A stretch of 64,000 nucleotides of DNA from Bradyrhizobium sp. CB1015 (GCF_025200925.1 NZ_CP104174.1:5704001-5768000); one strand, 5' to 3'; numbered from the stretch's first letter, positions 8,740-18,241 are shown. The notes: a model not told the origin generated them from the sequence alone. Numbers and translations: made by a program.

Positions 8740-8798
8740 AAAGCTAACTATAGGGCGACATGGTCCCAATGTCAATTATTGTTAGCCAACTGGCTAAG
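8731..8798. promoter_or_regulatory. Two inverted-repeat operators for the ArsR/SRPBCC operon
   Basis: GTTAGC-N6-GCTAAC occupies 8731-8748, overlapping the ArsR start codon, and GTTAGCC-N4-GGCTAAG occupies 8781-8798 (TTAGCC/GGCTAA perfect arms). Centres are 50 bases apart. Both share the GTTAGC half-site and lie in the short AT-rich leader of the operon, as expected for an autorepressor binding two sites. Confidence 0.7.
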
Positions 8799-8815
8799 TC
8801 ATATTTTGTGGCGCC

Positions 8816-8899
8816 GTAGCCCGGATGGAGCGCAGCGCAATCCGGGGCCGCTTCATCCGCGGCACGAATCCCGATTACGCTGCGCTCCATCCGGGCTAC
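8816..8899. repeat. Palindromic repeat, GTAGCCCGGATGGAGCG family (copy 1)
   Basis: About 84 bases that can fold into a long hairpin: GTAGCCCGGATGGAGCGCAG at one end and its complement CTGCGCTCCATCCGGGCTAC-like sequence at the other, with a variable loop. Related copies lie at 43578-43663, 54665-54747, 56474-56547 (diverged) and 58651-58735. This is an intergenic REP-like family. Confidence 0.85.
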
Positions 8900-9000
8900 A
8901 GGCCCACCACGCGGAACCCGCAACGCGCGATTGTGAATTGGGATACGGGGCACTTGCCGTTAAAGAGCAGGCCGGGGCGCATCATCGCAAGTCGGGACGC

Positions 9001-10167
9001 GTGCCGCCTATTGTCACCTCACCATATCTCACCCGACGGGCTCTCGCCCGAGCCGCGCTGGTTCCGGTTGCGATGGCGCTTTGCCCGCGCCGTGCCTCCG
9101 CGGATTCCGACATGATCGCGCAGATGCGCGACATCGTCGCCGGCGCGCTGGCGCCGACCGCAACGCCGGACCATGCGGGCGGCCTCGCCGCCGCGCTCTA
9201 TGCCGGCCGCCATGTCGAGTTCTTCAGCTACGGGTTCGCCGATGATGCCGCCAGGCGGCCGGTGACGCCCGACACGCTGTTCAACCTCGCCTCCTTGCGA
9301 AAGCCGTTCGAGGCCACACTCGTGACGCTCGGCGTGCTGCGCGGCGAGCTGCGGCTCGACGATCATCTGCCGAAATACCTGCCCGAGCTGAACGGCAACT
9401 ACATCCGCAACGTCACTGTTGCCCAGTTGGCGACACACACGTCGGGGCTGCTGCTCCCGACCGATCATCCGCCCTGGCCGAACGAAGAGTATACGCGTGA
9501 GCAGTTCATCGCGATGCTGAACACCTTCACGCCGGCCCCCGGCATCGCACCCGGCCGGCAACGCGTCTACACCCATGCTGGCTATGTGCTGCTTCAGCTC
9601 GTGCTCGAGCGCCGCTACGGCATGCCGATCGCAACCCTGTTCGAACAGCGCATCCTCTCTCCGCTCGGCATGACCGCAACTTGCGTTCCCGAAAGCGGTG
9701 AGGACAATCGCGCCGTCATGGACGAGGCCTGGATGCAGCGCGTGGTTCAGGGATACTCGGATCAGGGCACGGCAATCGGCCCGGTCGCCAACCAGCAGAG
9801 CTATTTCGACTTCGCCAGCACCGGGCAGATGTTCTCCTCTGCGCGCGACCTCGCAACGTTCGTAGCGGCCTGCGTCGACGGCCGCACGATCGATCCGCAT
9901 TTGCGCGAAGCCCTGCGGATGACGCAGCGCGAGGCCTTCCGCGTCGACGAAAAATTCGGACAGGGCATGGCCTGGGAGACCGTGCGCCTCCCGGGCGTCA
10001 CCATCGTCGACAAGCCCGGCGGGCTCAACAACGCCTCCGGCTATATCGGCCTGGTGCCGGCGCGGCGGATCGGTATCGTCCTGCTGGCCAATCGCGGCGA
10101 ATATCCGCACGAGATCGCCCGCTACAAGATCCTGCCGGAACTGGCGCGGCTCATAGCCCCACATTGA
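9001..10167 (+). CDS. Secreted serine hydrolase (class C beta-lactamase / penicillin-binding fold)
   Basis: 388 aa from GTG 9001, chosen because it gives a signal peptide (TRRALARAALVPVAMALCPRRASA) with a twin-arginine. The beta-lactamase/transpeptidase SxxK motif is in NLASLRKPFEA; the second motif position reads YTH in VYTHAGYVLL (Y kept, N replaced), and a late KPGG replaces the usual HxG/KTG. Such proteins are mostly esterases or D-aminopeptidases rather than true beta-lactamases. No upstream ATG in frame gives a better signal sequence; the frame before 9001 runs through the palindromic repeat. Confidence 0.82.
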   Translation: MPPIVTSPYLTRRALARAALVPVAMALCPRRASADSDMIAQMRDIVAGALAPTATPDHAGGLAAALYAGRHVEFFSYGFADDAARRPVTPDTLFNLASLRKPFEATLVTLGVLRGELRLDDHLPKYLPELNGNYIRNVTVAQLATHTSGLLLPTDHPPWPNEEYTREQFIAMLNTFTPAPGIAPGRQRVYTHAGYVLLQLVLERRYGMPIATLFEQRILSPLGMTATCVPESGEDNRAVMDEAWMQRVVQGYSDQGTAIGPVANQQSYFDFASTGQMFSSARDLATFVAACVDGRTIDPHLREALRMTQREAFRVDEKFGQGMAWETVRLPGVTIVDKPGGLNNASGYIGLVPARRIGIVLLANRGEYPHEIARYKILPELARLIAPH

Positions 10168-10176
10168 GAGGGCCGC

Positions 10177-10881
10177 TCAGACGGAGCGCGTCAGCCCGCC
10201 GTCGACGCGGATGTTCTGGCCGGTGATGTAGGCCGCGCCGTCGGAGGCCAGGAACGAGATCGTCGCCGCGATCTCCTCGACCTTGCCGTAGCGCTGCATC
10301 GGCACGCTGTCGCGTCGCGCGTCCTGCTGCGGCAGGCTGTCGATCCAGCCCGGCAGCACGTTGTTCATGCGGACATTGTCGGCCGCGTAAGTGTCGCTGA
10401 AGATCTTGGTGAAGGCGGCGAGCCCTGCGCGGAACACCGCCGAGGTCGGGAACATCGCGCTCGGCTCGAACGCCCAGGCGGTCGAGATGTTGATGATGGC
10501 GCCGCCCTTCTGCGCCTGCATCAGCGGCGTCACCAGCCGGGTCGGACGGATCACGTTGAGGAGATAAGTGTCGAGGCCGGTGTGCCACTGCTCGTCGGTG
10601 ATCTCGGTGATCGGCGCGCGCGGCCCGTGCCCGGCGCTGTTGACGAGCACGTCGATCCGTCCCCACTTCGCCATCGCAGCCTCGACGAGGCGCTTCAGGT
10701 CGTCGTTCGACTGGTTCGAGCCGGTGACGCCGATTCCGCCGAGCTCGGCCGCCAGCGCCTCGCCCTTGCCCGAGGACGACAGGATCGCGATGCGAAACCC
10801 GTCCGCCGCCAGCCGCCGCGCAGCCCCCGCCCCCATGCCGCTGCCGCCGGCGGTAACGAGCGCAACCTTCTCTGCTGCCAT
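10177..10881 (-). CDS. SDR-family protein with altered catalytic residues
   Basis: 234 aa Rossmann-fold protein, start ATG 10881 (MAAEKVALVTAGGSG). The nucleotide loop TAGGSGMG is present at 10-17 and NSAG replaces NNAG at 81-84. The active-site Ser is near 133 (INIST), but the Tyr-x-x-x-Lys positions read Ser147 and Arg151 in TSAVFRAGLAAFTK. It ends with the usual C-terminal ITGQNIRVDGG. Without Tyr/Lys it is unlikely to be a classical dehydrogenase; it may bind NAD(P) in a regulatory or structural role. Divergent from the GNAT gene. Confidence 0.85.
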   Translation of the reverse strand: MAAEKVALVTAGGSGMGAGAARRLAADGFRIAILSSSGKGEALAAELGGIGVTGSNQSNDDLKRLVEAAMAKWGRIDVLVNSAGHGPRAPITEITDEQWHTGLDTYLLNVIRPTRLVTPLMQAQKGGAIINISTAWAFEPSAMFPTSAVFRAGLAAFTKIFSDTYAADNVRMNNVLPGWIDSLPQQDARRDSVPMQRYGKVEEIAATISFLASDGAAYITGQNIRVDGGLTRSV

Positions 10882-10996
10882 GACCGATGATCCCTTCAGT
10901 TGAGGCGAGCCGCTGGCTAGGCCTATCATGAGGCCTTCTACAGCCGGACCTGTCGGCAGGTCCATGGCCGAAGGCCTCCATCATGAGCGGCTTGAA

Positions 10997-11839
10997 ATGA
11001 GTGATTTGCAGATCCGCAATTTGCACCCCGACGAAATCGCCCTCGCCATCGACTGGGCCGCGGCGGAGGGCTGGAATCCGGGGCTGGCGGATGCCGCCTG
11101 CTTCGCGATCCCCGATCGCGAAGGCTTCTTCGTCGGCGAGATCGACGGCGAGCCGGTCGCGACCGTCTCCTGCGTCAATTACGACGACCGCTTCGCCTTT
11201 CTGGGCTTCTACATCGTGCGCGAGCGCTTACGCGGCGCCGGCCATGGCCTGCGCATCTGGAACGCAGCGATCGCGCATGCGGGCGGGCGCGTGATCGGCC
11301 TCGACGGCGTGGTGGCGCAGCAGGAGAACTACAAGAAGTCCGGATTCCAGCTCGCCTACGCCAACATCCGCTATGGCGGCACCGTCGCGGCATCCGTGAA
11401 GCCGTCCGCTGACGTCGGCGCGCTCGACAAGATCCCGTTTGCGCTCGTTGACGCCGATGATGCCACTGTCTTCCCCGCCGCGCGCAGCGCCTTCCTGCGC
11501 GCCTGGATCAACACAGGAGGTCACGTCGGCCACGCCTTGCTGCGCGACGGCAGGCTCGCTGCATGGGGCGTGATCCGTCCCTGCCGGACAGGCTACAAGA
11601 TCGGCCCGCTCGTCGCCGACGACCGCGCGGCCGCGGATGACGTGGTGCAGGCCCTGCTCGGAAGCGTAGGTGCCGGCGAGGTCTTCCTCGACGTCCCCGC
11701 CGTCAATCCCGCCGCAATCGCGCTCGCCGAGGAGCTCGGCCTCGAGCCGGTGTTCGAGACGGCGCGGATGTACACCGGGCCGATCCCGCCGCTGCGGCTC
11801 GACCGCGTCTTCGGCGTGACCAGCTTCGAGCTGGGCTAG
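10997..11839 (+). CDS. GNAT-family N-acetyltransferase
   Basis: 280 aa from ATG 10997 (MSDLQIRNLHPDEIALAIDWAAAEGW). The acetyl-CoA-binding GNAT segment is visible around FLGFYIVRERLRGAGHGLRIW (R-x-x-G-x-G/A type loop), and a second, YitH-like C-terminal half follows (YKIGPLVADDRAAADDVVQALL, FLDVPAVNPAAIALAEELGL). This two-domain form is common in rhizobia; the acceptor is unknown. It overlaps nothing on its strand and its stop is one base from the convergent secreted-protein gene. Confidence 0.85.
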   Translation: MSDLQIRNLHPDEIALAIDWAAAEGWNPGLADAACFAIPDREGFFVGEIDGEPVATVSCVNYDDRFAFLGFYIVRERLRGAGHGLRIWNAAIAHAGGRVIGLDGVVAQQENYKKSGFQLAYANIRYGGTVAASVKPSADVGALDKIPFALVDADDATVFPAARSAFLRAWINTGGHVGHALLRDGRLAAWGVIRPCRTGYKIGPLVADDRAAADDVVQALLGSVGAGEVFLDVPAVNPAAIALAEELGLEPVFETARMYTGPIPPLRLDRVFGVTSFELG

Positions 11840-11840
11840 C

Positions 11841-12302
11841 TCAGTAGCAGCGCATGATGTTGACGGTGTGCTCGCTGCCGCCGCGGCCGGGCACCGTCAC
11901 CTGCTCCGTCGGGCAGCTCGGCACATAGGGCCGATCGGACGGCACGACGTTCGGCGGATAGCGATGCGTCCAGTCCCAGGGCACATCATAGGTGTAGGTG
12001 TAGCGAACATCGGCGGAGAGCGACTGGTTCATATCGGCGAAGGGCTGGCTGTAGCCGGCGCCGTCGTAGAGGTAGCCGCCGCCGCCCGGCCAGTAGACCC
12101 ACGGCGCGCTGCGGCGGTGGAACCGGGCGCCCGGCCCAATGGGCGGACGTGCCGCAGCCGGCGGGGCAGCTGCTGCTGCAACGCCTGGCGCTGCGGCGCC
12201 AGCGGGTCTGGAAAAACTGTCACTGGAGCTGAGCAGCAGCGCAGCTGCGCTGAGCGAGGCGACCAACGCCCCATGTGATCTGGCAATCATGATACGCACC
12301 AC
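11841..12302 (-). CDS. Secreted hypothetical protein, Ala/Pro-rich
   Basis: 153 aa with a signal peptide (GALVASLSAAALLLSSSDSFS), an Ala/Pro-rich linker and a C-terminal domain rich in Tyr/Trp/Pro ending CPTEQVTVPGRG...IMRCY, with two Cys that could form a disulfide. I do not know its function. A second Met (MIARSHG) four codons in is an alternative start. Its stop codon is one base from the stop of the convergent GNAT gene. Confidence 0.65.
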   Translation of the reverse strand: MVRIMIARSHGALVASLSAAALLLSSSDSFSRPAGAAAPGVAAAAAPPAAARPPIGPGARFHRRSAPWVYWPGGGGYLYDGAGYSQPFADMNQSLSADVRYTYTYDVPWDWTHRYPPNVVPSDRPYVPSCPTEQVTVPGRGGSEHTVNIMRCY

Positions 12303-12539
12303 ACTCGTTTGGCTTTGCGAAAGCGGCTCCCCGCCGGAGGCTAGTCCGGGCTGTCGCCCACCCGCAAACGTATAATTAATTATTGGTTAAGGCACGCAAT
12401 TAGCCGGGAACCGGGTGCGGCGGAACGCCCGGAATTCCCGTCTGTTTCAGCGACTTCGTTCCGCGCGCGCCCCCATATCCAGCAATCCACGGGCGCAGAC
12501 CGCGCCGGATTGATTGGTTGCGGCCACTACCCCTTGCGC
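12303..12539. other. Intergenic stretch before the IS1182 element
   Basis: An AT-rich stretch follows the divergent secreted-protein start (12370-12390, ataattaattatt). The rest is GC-rich, and no coding or RNA feature is apparent up to the IS left end. Confidence 0.4.
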
Positions 12540-14240
12540 TGCCCGACGAGGCTGGGCAAGAACGTCGTTTTTTGAGAGTTGATGTAGGATTCGTCTTATG
12601 GCGAATCGCACATTCAAGACCGGCGAGAGCCGGGAGCAACCCAGTCTTCTGCCTGCGCGGATTGAGGACTATGTCGGGCCGGACAATCCGGTGCGGGCAA
12701 TCGAGAGCTTCGTTTGCGCGCTCGACCTTGCAAAGCTTGGTTTCGGCCACGCGGATCGTGGCGCGGACTCGGGCAGCCGCCGTATGATCCTGCCGATCTG
12801 CTGAAGCTCTATCTTTACGGCTACATCAACCAGGTCAGGTCGTCGCGACGGCTAGAGCGGGAATCTGGCCGCAATCTGGAGCTGATCTGGCTGCTGAAGG
12901 GACTGAAGCCGGGTTATCGGACGATTGCCAACTTCCGCAAGGAGAACTGGAAGGCGCTGAAGGCCGCGAACCGCAGCTTCGTGCTGCTGGCTCGGGAGCT
13001 TGGGCTTGTGGGCGGCACGATCGTAGCGATTGATGGTTCCCTGTTCCACGGCGACGCCAGCAAGGCTTCCATCTTTACGCGCAAGCGGCTTGGCGAGCAG
13101 ATCGCGAGGCTGGACCAGGAGATCGAGGCTTACCGCAAGTCTGTTGAAGACAATGATGCGGCAGAGGCCAAGAAGCCGGGGAAGGATCGCGCGGACGGTG
13201 ATGGTCGAGGAGATGGCGGTGATATCGCTGCGAAGGTCGCGGCGCTGATGGCGAAGCGTTCACGTGCCGAGGCCGATCTGGCTCGGCTGGAAGAGAGTGG
13301 CGAGACGCAAATGTCGCTGACGGATCCGGACGCCCGGCTTCTGGTCAAGAATGGTCAGGGCATTGCAGGCTACAATGTGCAGACCGCGGTTGATGACAAG
13401 CACAAGCTCATTGTCGCGAGTGAGGTAGTCAACGACAGCAGTGATGTTCGACAGCTCTCTGCGATGGCCAAGGCGGCCAAAAAGGCTCTTGGAGCCGAGA
13501 CACTGCAGGCGCTGGCCGATGAGGGCTATTACAGCAGTGTCGAACTGAAGGCCTGCGAGGACGAGGGTATCATTGCCTATGTACCGCTGCCCGAAGGTAG
13601 CGCGCGGCTCGAGAAGCAAGGCCGCTTTGCGCTCAAGGACTTCAACTATGATGGTGCAACCGACACCTACCGTTGTCCTGCGGGCCAGCCGCTGCATCCG
13701 TTCAAGAGCAGGCAAAAGAACACCAGCGGCCGCATTGAGATCCGTTACGCGGCCCGTGTAGCAATCTGCAGGAGCTGCCCGCTCAAGGTCCGCTGTCTCT
13801 CGCCGACCACCACCTACCGGACCATTGGTCGCTGGGAGCATGAAGATGTTCTCGAACGCCACCGCGCACGGATGCAGGGTGCGGGCGAGCTGATGCGTCG
13901 TCGTTCGGGGATTGTCGAGCATCCGTTTGGCACGCTCAAATGCCGTGCCGGCTATCGTCATTTCCTGGTCCGCGGCTTCGACAAGGTCCGCGGCGAATGG
14001 AGCCTGATGGCGCTCTGCTACAATTTCACCCGTGCGCTCAACATCCTTGGATTTGACGGGTTTCTGGCTGCCCTCGCAAAGAGGCTTGCTGTTTGCCAAT
14101 GTATCTTCGCAGCCCTCCTCCAGCACATCCTGGTTGCTCCAGAGCCTCTCTGGACCAATATCCGACCGCCGCTCCAAATCGGCCGCTTCGTTCCGGCATG
14201 AGCCCGCCAACGACCAATTCTTGCCCAGCCTCGACGGGCA
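12540..14240 (+). mobile_element. IS1182-family insertion sequence
   Basis: Bounded by imperfect inverted repeats of about 23 bases: TGCCCGACGAGGCTGGGCAA at 12540-12559 and its complement with one mismatch at about 14221-14240 (matching continues for 2-3 bases inward). The interior encodes an IS1182-type DDE transposase in two frames. No flanking target duplication was verified. The right end directly meets the IS110-associated repeat sequence. Confidence 0.75.
12598..14201 (+). pseudogene. IS1182-family transposase, frameshifted
   Basis: The first frame (12598 on, MANRTFKTGESREQPSLLP) carries the N-terminal domain to LGFGHADRGADSG; from about 12777 the reading must move by one base to continue QPPYDPADLLKLYLYGYINQ and the rest of the DDE transposase (IVAIDGSLFHGDASK, LADEGYYSSVELKACEDEG, CRSCPLKVRCL, IVEHPFGTLK). 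A single missing base near GGGCAGCC explains it. Known IS1182 transposases are single ORFs, so this is most likely a dead copy, although programmed frameshifting cannot be excluded from one sequence. Confidence 0.82.
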
Positions 14241-14763
14241 AAACACGCGAGCGCTGGGTCAACACGATCGGCCGAAAATATTCCGCTTTACCGAAATTCG
14301 GAAACGGCGTATGTGTCGCGTACTCCGGCCCAAGGAAGAGGGGCGTATCGCGATCGTCACGAACGCGGGCCGGGCGGCGGTGGACGCGGGCCACATCGGC
14401 GCGAAAAGCTTCGCAGGGCGGAGAGCCGTGAGCGAAGACCTCGTGCCAACGCCGGGTGCGGTTCGCGTACGGCAAAATCGTGTCGTCCTGGCGCCCGGGG
14501 TCTGTGCGCCAAGTCTTGCGGTGATGTGGCGGCCCGACCGGGCCCGCAGCGTCAGTCATCCGCAAGGCGACGGGGGCAATAGTGCATCGCTCCCCGGGGA
14601 GCAACTGTGCTGAAGTAGACCGCCGATCGGCCGGCCTCAAGGCTGGCGCGAAGACGCGCCCCCGCCTTCGGCGGCTGACGGCCTTGACCCCGTCCGCTCG
14701 CCGGTCTGTCGGCTTGGCATGCGCTCGGTCCGGGACCGGGCGCATGGAGGCGCGCTCGATCAG

Positions 14764-15726
14764 TTCACCGCAACGCGTAGCGGGGGGATCCCATTTCTCG
14801 CCGCGTGCAATCATCGTGTTGAGAATGACGATCAGCTTGCGCATGCAGGCAATCACTGCAACCTTCTTCAGCTTTCCCTTGGCGATCAGCCGTTCATAGT
14901 AGGCCTTGAGCACCGGGTTGCTCTGGGTGGCTGCGCCGATACAGGGCATGTAGAGGGCGTTGCGGACCCAGCGCCGACCGCCCTTGATGTGGCGCTCACC
15001 ACGCCGTTTGCCGCTGTCGTCGTCATAAGGAGCGGCTCCCAACAACGCGGCAGCGACCTCCTCGCGCACCGTCCCGAGCTCTGGGAGGCCCGCAAGGAGG
15101 ACCGCAGAGGCCACATCGCCGAGACCCGGCACGCTCTCGATGATCTCGGCGCGTTTGGCAAATGCCGGTGTGGCCTTGATCGTGGCGGTGATGGCGTCCT
15201 CGATCTTGGCCGTCTCGATGTCGAGGCCCTTCAAGACGCGAGCGTGGGCTTTCTGAACCGCTCCCGGCACCGCATGTTCGTTCTGGCTTTGCAGGCGGGT
15301 CCTCAGATCAATCAGGGCTTTGCGCGCTTTGACCAGTGCCGCCAGCTCGTCGCGTGCGGCATCGTGGATCTGGTCCAATACTTCGTCGAACGTCTCGGCG
15401 AACCAGGCGATCATCTCCGCGTCGATCGTATCGTTCTTGGCGAGCCGTCCGGCCGATCGGGCGAAGCTGCGCACGCGCTTGGGATCGACAATCCGCACCT
15501 CGATGCCAGCCTGACGCAGCACCCTGGCCCAGTCCCGCTCATAGCCGCCGGATGCCTCCATTACCGCCTTGGCTACTTTGTGCTTGCGCAGCCAGGCCAC
15601 CAGTTTGCGGTGCCCCTCTGCGGTGCTCGGGAACGTTTGCCGTTGCGACAACGGGCGGATGCATGCATCCACCTTGCCCTTGGCCACATCGATACCGACG
15701 ACAATGCGATCGTTTTGTGCCATCAT
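14764..15726 (-). pseudogene. IS110-family transposase, C-terminal frameshift (copy 1)
   Basis: Starts MMAQNDRIVVGIDVAKGKVD with the DEDD RuvC-like N-terminal domain (IDVAK, EASGGYE, DPKRVRSFARSAG, KNDTIDAEMIAWFA) and the C-terminal SVPGLGDVASAVLL and DDSGKRRGERHIKGGRRW segment that carries the catalytic serine. Compared with copy 2, one G is missing near 14788 (ATCCCCCC instead of ATCCCGCCC on the coding strand). The normal ending WDPARYALR-stop is therefore lost and the frame reads on for about 240 meaningless residues to 14038. Only the last few native codons are altered, so activity might be partly kept. Confidence 0.82.
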
Positions 15727-15900
15727 CCACTCCCTTCCTTGCTCGTCCGGGCTCGAAGCCCATGCAACTGTTCGGGTTGAGGAAGACCCACCGGATCTGT
15801 CCCTAGCTCCCCGTCAGGCTCCCAGGCCTTTGAGCACGAACGGGCTCAGATCCAGCGACGGGCGGTTGGTGAGAACCGCCCGTTCGCACATTCTGGCAGA
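15727..15900 (-). ncRNA. Candidate IS110 bridge-RNA region, copy 1
   Basis: Non-coding stretch directly upstream of the transposase, almost identical to the one before copy 2. It contains stable hairpins, including CGGGCGGTT/AACCGCCCG (near 15860-15885) and GGGCT-TCG-AGCCC (near 15750-15762). Some IS110 members encode a bridge RNA in the 5' non-coding end that pairs with donor and target DNA; position and conservation fit, but guide loops were not resolved. Confidence 0.4.
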
Positions 15901-16136
15901 TTTTGCGGACACAAGAGCACGACATAAGCCGTCAACCCACTGCGCAGGGAAGGCCGGATGTTTGGCTTCACCTGTATGCCGCTGTGCAGCTTTTTCAAGC
16001 ACACGCTTCGCACAGTGGACCGTGGGTGCCCGGCCGGCACCCGGTCTTCCCTGCGCCCTTTTCACAGAGGGTGACTCCACAAGACAAACCTCGGGCGAAA
16101 CAAGTCGCGAGGATGCGAAGGTGTGTCTGCGGGGTG

Positions 16137-16223
16137 GTAGGATGGGTAGAGCTCTTGCGAAACCCATCATGTTTCAACGCGGAGAAAGCGTTGATGGGTT
16201 TCGCTTCGCTCTACCCATCCTAC
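16137..16223. repeat. Palindromic repeat, GTAGGATGGGTAGAGC family
   Basis: Begins GTAGGATGGGTAGAGC and ends with GCTCTACCCATCCTAC; inner arms GCGAAACCCATC and GATGGGTTTCGC also pair, so nearly the whole 87 bases can form one hairpin. It lies between the IS110 copy and the phosphatase gene. A different family from the GTAGCCCGGATGG elements. Confidence 0.8.
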
Positions 16224-16387
16224 AAACGACGTGCTGCAGCGCGTCCGGGACACGAGAGAGGGGCGCTCCCCTTCCCCAGCCCTCCCGCATCGTCCAGGGC
16301 CCTTGTAACAAAACCGTCATGCAGCGAAACTAAACGAAGCTGCGAGCCGCCAGCGCGGCCATTTGCCTCACTGCAGGAGAGACCTTG

Positions 16388-18241
16388 ATGCGCCGTTCAC
16401 TGGTGTTGCTGTCCGCCGGGCTGACAATGCTGTCCACCGGACTTGCCTCCGCCCAGAACAACACGCCCCGCAACTTGATCCTGTTCATTCCGGATGGTCT
16501 GCGCGCGCTGAAGGTCACCCCGGAGGCGACGCCGGCGATGGCCGAGGTCCACGACAAGGGCGTCAACTTCAAGAACCCGCATTCGCTCTTCCCCACTTTC
16601 ACCATGGCCAACGGCTCGGCGATGTCGACCGGCCACTATCTCGGCGACACCGGCGTGTTCTCCAACACGATCTGGACCAACTACACCTCGGGGCCCGCCG
16701 GCGACACCGTGGTGCCCTTCATCGAGAACGACGCCGTGCTCGGCGACATCGACGAGCATTTTAAGGGCGACTACCTCAACGAGGAGACCGTTCTGAAGAT
16801 GGCCCGCGACAAGGGGCTGAGCACCGCGGCGATCGGCAAGGTCGGCCCGACCTACCAGTTCGACCACACCGACAAGCCTGAAAAGCCCGGCCTGCACTCG
16901 ATCGTGTTCGACGATTCCACCGGCGGCAAGAACGGCGTGGCGCTGTCGGACGAGGTGAAGGACGCTTTGACCAAGGCCGGCCTGCCCACCGCCACCCCGC
17001 CGCGCGGCGACAATTCCAAGGCGGGCGACGCCAAAACGCCGGGCACGACGGTTGCCAACGTCGCGCAGCAGGCCTATTTCGCCGACGTCGCCACCAAGGT
17101 GGTGCTGCCGATGTTCAAGGCGCGCAACAAGCCCTTCGTGCTGGTGTTCTGGTCGCGCGACCCCGACGGCAGCCAGCACAACACAGGCGACAGCCTCAAC
17201 CAGATCATGCCCGGCATCAACGGTCCGACCTCGATGGCAGGCATCAAGAATGCCGACAATAACCTCGCCCAGCTCCGCAAGGCGCTTGACGAACTCGGGC
17301 TCGCGGCCTCGACCAACATCATCGTCTCGGCCGACCACGGCTTCTCGACCATCTCCAAGGAGAGCAAGACCAGCCCCTCGGCCAAGGTCAGCTATGACGA
17401 CACGCCCAAGGACTTCCTGCCGATGGGCTTCCTGGCGCTCGACCTTGCGAAAGCGCTCGACCTGCCCTTGTTCGATCCCAACGACAAGAACGCAAAGATC
17501 GAGGGCAACAAGCATCCCAAGGCCGGCAACGGCGTGCTCGGCAAGGATCCCACCAAGCCCGACCTCGTCGTCGCCACCAATGGCGGCTCGGACCTGATCT
17601 ATCTGCCGAACAAGGACAAGAAGCTCGCCGCTAAGACCATCAAGGCGCTGCTCGAGCAGGACTACGTCTCCGGCCTGTTCGTCGAGGATTCGCTCGGCCG
17701 CTTCCCCGGGACGCTGCCGCTGTCGAGCATCAATCTGCGCGGCAAGTCGGCGACCCCGACGCCGTCGATCGTCGTCAACTTCCGCTCCTATGCCAGCGAT
17801 TGCGGCGAGGCGCCGACCAACTGCTCGGTCCAGGTCGCCGACACCGTGCTGCGCCAGGGCCAGGGCATGCATGGCAGCTTCAGCCGCGGCGACACCATGA
17901 ACTTCATGGCCGCCATCGGTCCGGACTTCAAAGCCGGCTATGTCGACGAGATTCCGGTCAGCAATGCCGACGTCGGCATGACGGCCGCGCAGCTCATGGG
18001 CCTGCGCAGCTCGCACAATGGCGGCCTGATCGGCCGCGTGATGTCCGAGGCCATGCCCAATGGCGTCGTGCCGAAGGCCTATGCCGGCACGGTGAAGTCG
18101 AAGCCCGCCGAGGGCGGCCTGGTCACCGTGCTGAACTTCCAGCGCGTCGGCAGCCAGCGTTATTTCGATGCCGCTGGCTTCCCCAGCCGCACGCTGGGTC
18201 TCGAGCCGGACACCGGCAAACAAAAAACGGCGGGGAAATAA
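16388..18241 (+). CDS. Secreted alkaline-phosphatase-superfamily phosphodiesterase/phosphatase
   Basis: 617 aa from ATG 16388, which gives the signal peptide MRRSLVLLSAGLTMLSTGLASA. Superfamily metal and nucleophile motifs are visible: NLILFIPDG near the N-terminus, PTFTMANGSAMSTG with the nucleophile Thr and following Asn, SRDPDGSQHNTGDS and SADHGFS with the second-site Asp-His. Length and motifs fit the type I phosphodiesterase / nucleotide pyrophosphatase group. Substrate is unknown; the product should act in the periplasm. Its stop codon lies in the loop of a terminator hairpin that serves the convergent gene. Confidence 0.85.
   Translation: MRRSLVLLSAGLTMLSTGLASAQNNTPRNLILFIPDGLRALKVTPEATPAMAEVHDKGVNFKNPHSLFPTFTMANGSAMSTGHYLGDTGVFSNTIWTNYTSGPAGDTVVPFIENDAVLGDIDEHFKGDYLNEETVLKMARDKGLSTAAIGKVGPTYQFDHTDKPEKPGLHSIVFDDSTGGKNGVALSDEVKDALTKAGLPTATPPRGDNSKAGDAKTPGTTVANVAQQAYFADVATKVVLPMFKARNKPFVLVFWSRDPDGSQHNTGDSLNQIMPGINGPTSMAGIKNADNNLAQLRKALDELGLAASTNIIVSADHGFSTISKESKTSPSAKVSYDDTPKDFLPMGFLALDLAKALDLPLFDPNDKNAKIEGNKHPKAGNGVLGKDPTKPDLVVATNGGSDLIYLPNKDKKLAAKTIKALLEQDYVSGLFVEDSLGRFPGTLPLSSINLRGKSATPTPSIVVNFRSYASDCGEAPTNCSVQVADTVLRQGQGMHGSFSRGDTMNFMAAIGPDFKAGYVDEIPVSNADVGMTAAQLMGLRSSHNGGLIGRVMSEAMPNGVVPKAYAGTVKSKPAEGGLVTVLNFQRVGSQRYFDAAGFPSRTLGLEPDTGKQKTAGK

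Larger units (their letters stand above)
14241..16135 (-). mobile_element. IS110-family element with associated repeat DNA, copy 1
   Basis: Minus-oriented copy of a sequence found again in plus orientation at about 41655-43500. Near-identity covers the transposase and about 270 bases upstream of it; the outer parts (14241-14700 and 15990-16135) are recognisable but diverged and look like abundant bradyrhizobial repeat DNA. Exact IS ends could not be fixed because IS110 elements lack clear terminal inverted repeats. Spurious long open frames on both strands across this region are not counted as genes. Confidence 0.7.

Noticed and set aside
14038..14763. Long C-terminal extension of IS110 transposase copy 1
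   Set aside because: It results from loss of one base near the normal stop; the extension is antisense to IS1182 and repeat DNA and has no protein-like features.
16397..18223. 608-residue open frame on the minus strand
   Set aside because: Antisense shadow of the secreted phosphatase gene; high-GC DNA often gives long open complementary frames.
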